64,000 nucleotides of DNA from contig DATMXP010000018.1 of NCBI GenBank assembly GCA_035561515.1, positions 168,681 to 232,680 on the forward strand, in the 5' to 3' direction. The translations under genes and the position numbers were made by a program. The notes under the pieces were generated by a model, which searched no databases, was not told the origin of the DNA, and saw nothing but the letters and a program-made list of their open reading frames with translations. The stretch's first letter is position 1. Every line of letters begins with the position of its first letter. Source of the stretch: Terriglobales bacterium. GTDB taxonomy: Bacteria; Acidobacteriota; Terriglobia; Terriglobales; Acidobacteriaceae. Of this stretch, positions 1 through 10,200 are shown one piece after another.

Positions 1-1
1 T

Positions 2-316
2 CTTGCGTCGAATGACCTTACTGCTATCGGAGCGATGAAGGCGATTTATCGAAAAGGGTTGCGAGTTCCCGATGACCTCTCGATCATAGGATTCGACGAT
101 ATCGAACTTTGCGAATTTATGAATCCTCCGCTGACGACCGTGCGCCTGTCGCGCGAAGAGATAGGCCGTCATGCCTGCGGTGCGCTGCTGAAGGTAGTGG
201 AAGAAGGCGAGATTCAGGGACAGGAACTCAGCGTCTCTACAGAATTGGTCTTGAGAGGTTCGACGGCTCCTCTGGAAACAAGGAAGAAGAGCAAGAGAAC
301 AGCCCCCAACCAATAG
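2..316 (+). CDS. LacI-family transcriptional regulator, C-terminal part
   Basis: Only the last ~104 codons are present; the reading frame is open from base 2, so the gene begins before the window. The visible part is the C-terminal half of the periplasmic-binding-protein-like effector domain of LacI/GalR regulators. It shows the family patterns ASNDLTAIGAMKA near the edge, then VPDDLSIIGFDD and PPLTTVR, spaced as expected before the final helix. Such proteins bind DNA with an N-terminal helix-turn-helix (not visible here) and respond to sugars or nucleosides. The tail is short, basic and probably disordered (RKKSKRTAPNQ). The regulated genes cannot be named from this window; nothing immediately downstream is an obvious sugar gene. 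Confidence 0.88.
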   Translation, partial: LASNDLTAIGAMKAIYRKGLRVPDDLSIIGFDDIELCEFMNPPLTTVRLSREEIGRHACGALLKVVEEGEIQGQELSVSTELVLRGSTAPLETRKKSKRTAPNQ

Positions 317-367
317 GAGTTGGAGCCTTCGAACGGATGCGCGTAATTGCGATTCCCAACTTGGACA

Positions 368-397
368 TTGACAAGCGTCGTGAGCAGCACAAACAAT
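368..397 (+). promoter_or_regulatory. Sigma70-type promoter of the small exported protein gene
   Basis: A perfect -35 TTGACA (368-373) is followed after 18 bp by AACAAT (392-397), a 4/6 match to the -10 consensus. The predicted transcription start falls near 404, about 25 bp before the ATG at 429. Visual match only. Confidence 0.45.
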
Positions 398-402
398 CTG
401 CC

Positions 403-419
403 CCATGTAGTGGACATGG
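403..419. promoter_or_regulatory. Inverted repeat at the predicted start point (candidate operator)
   Basis: CCATGT, five bases, then ACATGG forms a perfect 6-bp inverted repeat. It lies directly over the transcription start predicted from the promoter at 368-397, a typical place for a repressor site. The binding protein is unknown; the upstream LacI-family regulator is one candidate. Confidence 0.35.
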
Positions 420-428
420 TGCATTGTC

Positions 429-944
429 ATGCGAAAACCGTTTCGATGGATGTTCGCGTCAGTAACATTGCTGTCATTGCTGTTCGGCGTATCCATGATG
501 TGCAGCGCGCAGGTTGCGAAAAAGAGCAACTTGCCCAGCGGGAAATCTCGTCCCTTAGATCAATTGGTGAAGGCGGTTGATCAGCGCGGAAGCGACACGA
601 TGTTGAGCGGCTACGTCGCCTTCATTATGGGCGTCGCTCAGAACTACTTTGAAATGGTTCCGGCGAAGGCGATCGCCTTGCAGAGCGGTCCGGAACGCTC
701 GAAGTTATTATGCCTCGTCCGAAAGCAGCAACAGGTCACCGTGCTGATGATCGAAACGCTCGGAAACGATATTACGGCGTTTGCAACAACGCCGGATGGG
801 GTGCTCAAGCGGGCGGCCCGCGGTATGAAATATCAAGAGTTCGACAACATTCCCTGGAACCTGGCGTTAAAGTCGTTTGAATCGGAGAAGAAATTCTGGC
901 TGGAGCAGACGAACGCCAACGAGAATAGCCGTAAAAAACAGTAG
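429..944 (+). CDS. Small exported protein of unknown function
   Basis: 171 residues. The N-terminus has a clear Sec signal peptide (basic MRKPFRW, a hydrophobic stretch to about residue 25, then a CSAQ-type cleavage region; a lipobox reading is less convincing). The mature part is mostly helical in character. It carries a central segment with PAKAIALQSGPERSKLLCLVRKQQ and a charged C-terminus rich in Lys, Glu and Asn. I do not recognise a family. The gene stands alone between the LacI-type regulator and the two-partner secretion locus, with its own promoter-like sequence upstream, so it is probably a monocistronic periplasmic protein. Confidence 0.7.
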   Translation: MRKPFRWMFASVTLLSLLFGVSMMCSAQVAKKSNLPSGKSRPLDQLVKAVDQRGSDTMLSGYVAFIMGVAQNYFEMVPAKAIALQSGPERSKLLCLVRKQQQVTVLMIETLGNDITAFATTPDGVLKRAARGMKYQEFDNIPWNLALKSFESEKKFWLEQTNANENSRKKQ

Positions 945-1240
945 CAATACGCGGCTGCTATAGCCAGCAAACGCCTGCTGCGGCGGCATGAACATGCATG
1001 TTATCTCGTACCTTTATGGTTTACACGTAACCCGCAAAGGTGTTCCAAAACGGAACTTAACACACCCCCGGTTGATGTAGCTCACATAGGCTGGGTTAGA
1101 ACTGTGATTCAATCCTCAATGGTTACCCCATCTCCTAGGTTCGAAGCGCACCGGCTCAGGGCCTGATCAAACTGGGCCCGCGGACGCCGTGCCTGTTCCC
1201 CGCAGGGTGCTGCGTTTGTGACTGCGCTTGCGAGCGTAGT
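945..1240. other. Intergenic leader region upstream of the giant exoprotein
   Basis: No gene is seen. The region holds a perfect 12-bp palindrome AACATGCATGTT (991-1002). A stem-loop built from GGTGT (1039-1043) and ACACC (1062-1066) encloses a second stem GTTCC/GGAAC (1042-1046 and 1052-1056; the two stems partly overlap, so they may be alternatives). A small ATGT/ACAT hairpin lies near 1075-1088. A further hairpin abuts the start codon and is listed separately. Together these suggest a structured 5' leader, but I could not match it to a known riboswitch class. Confidence 0.4.
1221..1240 (+). promoter_or_regulatory. Hairpin directly abutting the tpsA-like start codon
   Basis: ACTGCGCT (1221-1228), loop TGCG, AGCGTAGT (1233-1240) forms an 8-bp stem with one G-U pair that ends at the base before the ATG. 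No convincing Shine-Dalgarno sequence is present. The hairpin therefore occupies the place where a ribosome binding site would be expected and may control translation of the 3834-residue protein. Confidence 0.45.
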
Positions 1241-4200
1241 ATGAACGTCCGCTCGTTTCTGTGCTGGATTCTGTGTCTATCCTTTCTGTTAACCCAAGAC
1301 GGCTTTGCGCAGCTCCCGCAAAATATCGTTGGTGACGGGAAGACCAAGACAAACGTCGACGTAAAGGGAAGCATCACCGACGTTACCACTGAAACCATTC
1401 GTGGTGCGAACGCGTTTAACTCCTTCAGCTACTTCAATGTAGCCTCCGGTAATACAGTCAACTTGTTCTTGCCCACGGGCACGGACAACCTGTTGAACCT
1501 GATCAATTCCCAGAGCACCATCGACGGACTCCTAAATTCCATCAAGAACGGCCAAATTGGCGGGAACGTCTTCTTCATTAACCCATACGGCGTCATCATC
1601 GGCACCAGTGGTGTCATCAATGCCGGGTCTCTGGTGATTGTGACCCCTACAGCCAGCTTCACGGACCAGTTTTTCCGGTCCGTTGACGATCCTTCGGACG
1701 AAGCTACTGCCGCCATACTGGACGGTACCGTACCGATCAGTTCGGATGGGTTGATCGTTGTACGCGGAAAGATCAATGCCCTCAGCAATATCAGGCTTGC
1801 TGCGGGAACTGTAACGAACTCCGGCGCGATCGATTCAGGAGCGGTATACGTCGTTACCAAGCCGGATTTCAGCGATGTAGTGAACATGAACGGACTCCAG
1901 GATGGAACGGGGCTCAGCATTGTAGGCGGGAACATCGAGATCGTAGGAACTGAGAAAATTGAGGCGGGCGGCACGATCAGTACTCGAAAGCTGGGAGCTT
2001 CGGGACAATCCACCGGCAATTCGGGGAACCTTGCGATCTCCGCTCCAACGATCAATGTGAACGATGGCGCTTCACTTCTGGCGGGTGTCAACAACCAAGG
2101 CGGTACCAGCTACATCGGCGGCAACGTGTTGCTGCAGGCTAAAGAGAGAATCATAAGCAGCTTCGAGATGAGCATTGCCGACGTCTTCCAGAACCAGAGG
2201 AGCGACACCAAGATTACGGTCGGCACTGCGACAATCAATGGCAAAGACGTAACCATCACAGCCGCCTCCGACACTGAAAAGTCCACGACGCTTGAACCTC
2301 AAGATATGGAGGATCCAAACGATCCGTCGAAGAACCTGCCTACGATCATTCCGGAAGGACTTTCATTTGTTGTCAGTGAAGCCAAGCAGTTGTTGCCTCC
2401 TATTGAGGGTCTAGCGGCGGCGGTGATCTCCCCGGCGAAAGCCGAGATCAACATTGGCGCAGCAAACATTACGGCATCGAACGACGCGAAGATCGAGGCG
2501 AAGGCCACCGCAGAGACAACAATCAAAGCGGCTGGCGTGTACGTCTCTTACGGGAAAACAGACGCGACTGCAAAGGTGAACGTCGGCAGTGGTGCGCAGA
2601 TTACGGCCGGTAATTCACTGACACTGAATGCTGAAACTTCAAACAAGCTCGAAGTCGAAGCCCAGCCGATCACCGGGATGGTACTGAAGTTCGCGGAAAA
2701 GGAGCGCACGCAGACCGGGCCGACGATCGCTGTGGCCTATGGGAAAGGCATTTCGACCTCCACGGCTGGCGTTGAATCGGGCGCCACATTGCAGGGCAAG
2801 ACTGTAATCGTCACTTCAAAGAACGAAAACGAATTCAAAACCAAGGTGGATGCGAAAAGCTATTCGGGAACGACGGCCGGAGGAGCAGCCGGAGTCGCGA
2901 TTGGTGACTACGATTCGACCAGCCATGCGTATGTAAACGGGTCGGTCACGACGACGCAAGCCCCAACTAGTGCAACCGATACCACGGGCAGCCTGACGGT
3001 GAGCGCGACGAGCACGAATAAGACTGAGACAAGCGCGGAAGCCAGTGTGAAGGAAAACAAGAATCCTACAGATGGCGACCAGCAGAAGAATGACAAGTCG
3101 ATTTCCGATGCCGTTGACAGCAAGAAGACCGATCAAGACGCGGGTGAATCTTCAGCAAAGCTCTCTGCGGCCGGAGCTGTGACGATTGTCAGCAGCAACA
3201 ACGAAGCGCATGCCTCGATTGGCACAGGTGCAAGCCTTGTTGCACTGGGGGATTTCAATCTGAACTCCCTGGCAAGCGAAGAGATTACGGTGAAGACGAA
3301 GGCGGAATCGTCCGAAGCGTCGCTCTCTGTTGGCGGAGCTGTTGCCATCACGAACTATACGAACACGGCGGAAAGCGTGATCGGCAGTGGCGCCGAGGTG
3401 GATGCAGGACGGAATCTCGGAGTCAAAGCCGATGCGAACGTAGTGAATCCGAACATCGATTTCCTGATGGACCTGGCTTTGGGCGGGGACTTCGATAAGG
3501 ATCGTGCGCTTGAGCTAGGTAAGGATATCCTCACCAACTTTATCGAGAATCTCGTGAGTTCGGACGAGAAAGGCTGGAAGGGCAAGCTCTGGGATGCGAC
3601 CAAAAGCACTTTCTTCGACACTTTCCTCAATACGCAGGTTGAGAGCACCGGTGCGGCGAGTGCGAGCGGAGGGCTCGGCATCGGAGGCAACGCCGAATTC
3701 CTGACCATAAACAACAAGGCGACTGCTGCAATCGACTCCGCCAGCATTAATCAGAAGTCGCAGTACAGAAATGATTCGCAACTGGTGGCACTAACAGCGA
3801 ACGGTCACGTACGCACAGGCAATTCTGCCGGAGTGAGCACCGAGACCGAGCAAGAGAATCAAAGCGGCAGTGGTTCCGGAAGCGGTTCTGGCAGCAGTTC
3901 CGGGACCAGTGTCGGTATCGGTGGCTCCTACAGCGAAGCGAACTACACCAATACCGTAAAGGCGTATATCGCCGACGGCGCGAAGGTCGCTGGAAGCGGG
4001 CTCGACGTAAAGGCGAACTCCTCGAATCTGTTTGTGAACTGGGCGAGTGCCGGATCTGAAGGACAATCCATTGGGATCTCTGGCGTGTTTGGCAAGTTCA
4101 CCCTGAACAACACCACGGATGCACATATTGAGGAGGGAGCAACCGTAGATGTTTCGACATCTGCGCCGGGCGCCAATGCAGACGTGAACGTCGAAGCCCA

Positions 4201-7200
4201 CAGTGAAAACTACGGTCTGTTTGCGCAGGGTGTCACGAGTTCTGCCAGCACGTTTGGGCTTGGTGCTTCGGTTGGAGTGAATAAGGTCACCGACCTGACG
4301 ACCGCCTACATCGGTAACACGACCGGCGACGTGACCGCAGGTGGCACGATTACGGCAGATAACGTGCTGGTGAATGCTATTTCGAAGGAGCGCTTCTTTG
4401 GTCTGGCTTACGGCTACATGGCGACGAAAGAGGATTCGCAGGCCGATAAGAAGGATGCAAAGGAGGGCGGCGGAAAAGGATATGGGTTCGGTATCTCCGG
4501 GAACATAGTTCTGAACACATTGATTCAGACCGTCGACTCCCATATTTCCGATGCCGATGTTACAGCGCGAAAGAATCTGAATGTGAAAGCAGCGACGGAG
4601 TCCTTATTTGCGGGGCTCTCCGGCACGCTGATAACGACGAGTTCGGGCGGCCTTACCGGCGCATACAGCCAGAACACCCAAACGCGCACCACCAAGGCTT
4701 ACCTGGACAGCGCACTCATCCACGCCGTCGATGTAGCCGTTAAGGCTGAGTCGAAGGACCTGTTCTTTGCCGTGTCGGCTGGAGGTTCGTTCTCTGGCAA
4801 ATACGTCAATGTTGCAGGGTCGGTGAACAACAACTCGATTACCAATATTACGACGGCAGCGATCGACGACAAATCCGACGTCACTCCGACGGGCACGCTT
4901 GCCGTGGATGCCAGTAACAGCGACCTGATCGTGACGGTGGCCGGCGCAGTAACTACGAGCGGAAAGCTTGCAGTCGGTGCCGGGGTTGATATCGAGGACC
5001 TTGATAACACGGTGACGGCCCGGATCAACGACTCCAAGGTGGAAGGAAGCAAGAATGTTCAGGTCACGGCAAAGGACAAGAATGACATTTATTCCTTTGC
5101 GGCTGCCCTGGCCGTTGCCAGCGATATCGATATCGGCGGGGCAACTGTTATATGGGACGTCGACAGCAACACGCAGTCGATCATCGGCACAGGATCCAAC
5201 GTCAGCACCCCCGACAACCTGCTGGTAACTTCCTCGAATGACCTCTGGATGCTTGAAGTCGCAGGTAACATCGGCGGCGGCGAAAAAGCTGGCGTCGGTG
5301 TCTCCGCAGTGGTCAACACAATTGACCTGACCAGTAAAGCCATCATCGAGGGTGGGGCCACGGTTGAGGCTGACGGAAATGAGACTCCAGCGGCGAATGC
5401 CAATTCGGGCGTCATGCTGTCCGCCTCAAATAAAGAGACACTGAAGACGTTTGCTGCCGGCGCGGATGGAGGCGGCAAGGCAGGTGTGGCCGGTTCTGCG
5501 GTCGTCAACATTCTAACCGACAACACTGAAGCGTCAGTTGGCTCCGGCGCAAAGGTGAATGAGGACACAAGCAACGCCAATCCGAACCAGACGGTTGCGA
5601 TCCTCGCGTCTGACAGCACCGACATCCTTTCGGTTGCGGGCGGAGCTGCGGGCGGCGGCAAGGCTGGTATTGGTGCGGGTGCAGATGTCGGCGTCATTGA
5701 GAAGCATACGAAGGCGACTGTCGATGATTCGGCTGTGATCAATGCGTTGAACGACATTGTTATCAAAGCAATGTCGGACGAGTCGGTATTCTCCGTCGCT
5801 GCGGCTCTCTCCGGAGCGGGGTCATTTAGTTTGGGTGTCTCGGCGTCGGTTTACGTCCTTACCAATGAAACGAAAGCGTACGTAGGCGCTGCAAATCTGG
5901 ACGCCGGAGACAGCGCTCTGATTTCCGCACAAGATGACACTCACCTGATCCTCCTCGACGGCAACATCGGCGGCAGCGGTTCGACATCCGTAGGTGCTTC
6001 CGGGGCCGTTACTGTGATTGACAAAGACACGACGGCGACCACCGGCGCTGTGATCATCAATGCCAGAGGGAATGGCTCACCCGACGAGACGGCTGCCGGA
6101 GTTGCGGCCAACAATGGGCAGTTCAATCTCAGTTATCCGAGCTACGCCAGCAAAGAGGTCGGCACGTTCGAGCCACCTGACGCGACGCAATCTGACGTAG
6201 ATAAAGACAATCTCAAACTGACTGACGTATTCGAAGACAAGGTCTTTACCGGTCATCGCACGGCAACACCTGTCACTACGCAGGTGCAGGGTGTCGCCGT
6301 CACGGCAACTTCGACGAATGACCTGCTTACGCTTGCTGCCGGCGGACAGGCGTCCGGCAGCTTTGCGGTTCCGATCTCAGCAGGCGTCAACATCATGGAT
6401 GACACCACAACGGCCACGATCGGCAAGAACGCGCAGGTTAATCAGACGAAAGGCAGCGTGGCCCCCAATGACCAACAGTCGGTGCTGGTAGCCGCCGGCA
6501 GCGATTACGGCCACTTCGGGGTTGCCGGCGGAATTGCCATTTCGGGCACGGGCGCGATCGTGCCGGCGGCAGACCTGAACTTTGTGGAACTGAAGACCAC
6601 CGCCAACATCGGTGAGAATGCGAAAGTAACTGCTGAGAAGGATGTCAGTGTTAAAGCGCTCGCCCAGGAGGACTTCTACTCGATTGCGGGCGCAATTGCC
6701 GGGAGCGGTCAGTTCACACTCGCAGGCTCTGTTTCGTTGATCAAACTCGACAACATCACAAAGGCGTTCATCGACAAAGATGCCACTGTGAAGGCTGGTA
6801 ACAATATTGAAGTAAAGGCCCAAGACGATACTGATGTTGACATCCTCGCAGGTGCCGGATCTCTCGGCCTTGGTGTTGGAGGTCTGGGCGGGTCGGTTGG
6901 AATCTCGCTTATTAATAAAGATACGGACGCGTACATTGGCACCGGTGCCAGCACCGATGCAAATGCCCTCACGAATGTCTGGGCGGATACGTATGAGAAC
7001 CTCCGCACGTTCGCTATCGCGGGATCGGCCGGTATGTACGTCGGCATTGCAGGCGCAGTCTCAGTCGAAGTCGTTAACTCCGACACCAGCGCCGCAATCA
7101 TGTCCGACGCGAAGGTAAACCAGAACGTCAGTACCTCGGAGCAGGACGTCAAGGTGCAGGCAGAGAACCTCTCCGACATAGGAACCTTTAATGGTTCGTT

Positions 7201-10200
7201 AGGAGTGAGCATCGGCGGCGGCATAGCGGGTGCCGTAGACGTAGGGAGCATCAAAAACGACACATCGGCCAGTATTGCGTCGGCCACTGTGGATGCCGGC
7301 AGAGATGTTGGTGTAACGGCGACTCAGAGCCGCGACATTGAAAGCGACGACCTCAGCATTGGTGGAGGCCTCGTCGGCCTTGCTGCTTCAGTTGCCGTCT
7401 GGGGTGTCAGTTCGCAGGTGGACGCCAATTCACTGAAGTCGGATACGTACCACCCCGATGGCGAGAACAAGGGCAACTACTCTGATGTACAGAGCTTTAC
7501 AGACGATCAGATCACATCGGACTCCTCAAACAGTACGACCAGCGTGCTGATCGGGAAGCTAACTGGGGCCGACACCACAACCACGCAAGGTGAGCACTTG
7601 GCCGATGCGGCCAGTCGTGTGAGTAAAAAGACAGAGGGCAGTCCGGTCACGACCGAGCTGACCTCCACAGTTACGACAAACGGTACAACAGCACAAATCA
7701 TCGGTGGTGATGTGACCACGGGAGGTGCGCTGAACGTCAAGGCACAGGACGACTTGAAGCTGGTGATGGCCACTGGATCGGGCGCTGTTGGCGTGGGCGG
7801 CGTGGGTGGCGCGGTCAACGTGGCTGACGTTGGCACCAACACCGCAGCGACGCTCAATAGCAATGTGAACGCCACCGGAAACGTGAGTGTTACGTCCAGT
7901 CGAACTGCAAACTTCGACGGCTTCCAACTTGCGCTGCAGGCGGGTGTCATCGGATTGGGTGCAGCTTATGGCGAACTGAACGACACCAGCACCAACATTG
8001 CATCTTTGGGCGGCACTTTGAGCAGCACCAACGGCGTGCTGGTGGATTCCAATACGTATCGCGACTTTTGGATGCAAAGCGCTCAGGGTGGCATCGGCCT
8101 TGCGATCGCAGGAGCCTCTATCGCCACAATCGATGCCGGAGGCAGCACTAAAGCTGTGATCGAGGCGAATACTCAGGTTGGGCAGGACGAAGAAAAGGAG
8201 GTCCAATCTCTCCAGGTCACGAGCACCGACAACACCACCGCAACCTCAGACGCATGGGCTGTTGGTGGTGGAGCATTGACTCTTCAGGGTGCCGTGCCCA
8301 TCGCCAAGGTAAAGGGAGAAACGAGTACCACGGTCGGGAACTCGGCCATGGTGAATGTGCAAGGCTCGTTGTCGGTTACTTCTGCGGCGAATCAGACGGC
8401 CAAAGCCGACGCACACGGCTTCCAGATTGCTCTCGCAAAAGCGGGAGGATCGTACGCCACCGCATCAGCTGAATCGATCTTGGCGACGTCCATCGGCGAA
8501 TCAGCTCAGCTCGGAGCGGGTGGAAGTGTTGAGATCAAGGCGACCTACAACGAATTGCCAACAGCTCAGGTTAGCGCATCAGGGACGACGTCAGGCGGCA
8601 GCCTGCTTGGGCTAGACGGATCGAGCAGTTCTGCATCGGCTACGCCAAATGTCAGCGTCAAGGTGGGCAAGAACTCGACCATTGTCGCCGAAGACGGAGA
8701 TCTCGCCATTTCCTCACAAGCCGCGAAACGGGCGACTGCGACCGCGAGCGCTGAGAGTATCGATCTGTTGAAGTTCTCAGGTACCACATCAGCCAGTTCC
8801 GCGGTTGGCAACACGAACACCGTGTCGATTGCCGAAGGAGCATCGGTAAGCGGCAATAACGTCAGCATTGCTGCCGATACAACTAGCGTGGCGAGCACCC
8901 CGACGGTTGTGGGATCTGCATACGGTATTGCGGATTACAACACCACCGTCGGCAAGGCATACGTGACGGGAAGCACGTCAACGAGTATTGCGGGCGACGT
9001 CACCGCAGATGACAATGCAGTGATCCGGGCCACGGTAGCCGAGCGTGCTGTCGCAAAAGTGTATGGTGTGGCCGACGCCGGCCTAGCTGCCGGAGCAACG
9101 GTTAGGAGTTACGCAGGTGCTCCGGACAGAACGACGTCCGTTGATACACCGGCGGTTTCGATCGAAGGCACCAGCTCAGTTAGCGCCAAAAATCTGACGG
9201 TGCGTGCAGAGATAACAAAACTCCAGGTCGAAGCAGACTCTGACAGCTACACTTCGGCAGTTGCAGATACGTCGCCCACTGCTGAAGCATATGTCTACGT
9301 AATCGCCAACCCAAGCGTCACGATTCAATCGGGTGCTGAACTCATAGCCCCTGACAGCATGACGCTTTCCGCAATACTGAATCCCGACGCGGACCTAGTT
9401 CATACCTACAGCACCACTTACGCCGAAATCATGAACCTGGGGTTCACCGGCAAGCTCACGAGCATAGCCGAGAATTGGACGACCTTCGATCCAAGCGTGA
9501 ACGTCGCTGACGGAGCGACGTTGCGGACGGCCAGTTTGACGATCGAGTCGAAGGTGCCTGAGCAATCGGATGACCCGAACGCACCGAAGGTCTACATCAA
9601 GGATGCGCAGGCGAAGGGCACCACGGTAGTGACTTGGGTCCTAACGAAAGTCCAGTCGGTAGTTAATGCCATCTTCGGGTGGATTCCCTTCGTCCGGAAG
9701 ATCATTAAATGGATATTCAAGTGGGTTGCGGAGATCACCCACTCCGACCAGATCATTGAGGCACGGGGAGATTACTTCACTGGACCTGCGATTCACATGA
9801 ATGGCACGTTGTACCAGGGGATGCCGACAAGCTTCAGTCCGTACCTGGTGGTAGACCCTAACGGCAATATCACGAACGCGACCAGTCTTACGGCCGCCGC
9901 TGACGGGACCGGAAACATTGTTGTCAGCGACATCGTCAACAACCTGAAAGCTGCAGTCACAATGAACGCGCCGGGTGGTGTTGTCGATGGCGACTTCGAC
10001 ATTCATCAAAACAATGCGTTCCAGTCGGTGACGTTGATCAACAATTCGATCTACAACCTGATCGTGAACTCCATCACCCCACTATCTACAAATGGCGGCG
10101 AAGCGAACCTGAACGTAGATGCCAATGATGTCTCGAACCTGCGCTACACGTTCGTCGCTGAGAACTTGCCGACTCCAATCACGGTTCAGAACAACAGCAC

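Noticed and set aside
945..1240. c-di-GMP-I riboswitch upstream of the giant exoprotein
   Set aside because: A GCAAAG stretch and a following stem looked suggestive, but the conserved tetraloop/receptor and the rest of the core do not align.
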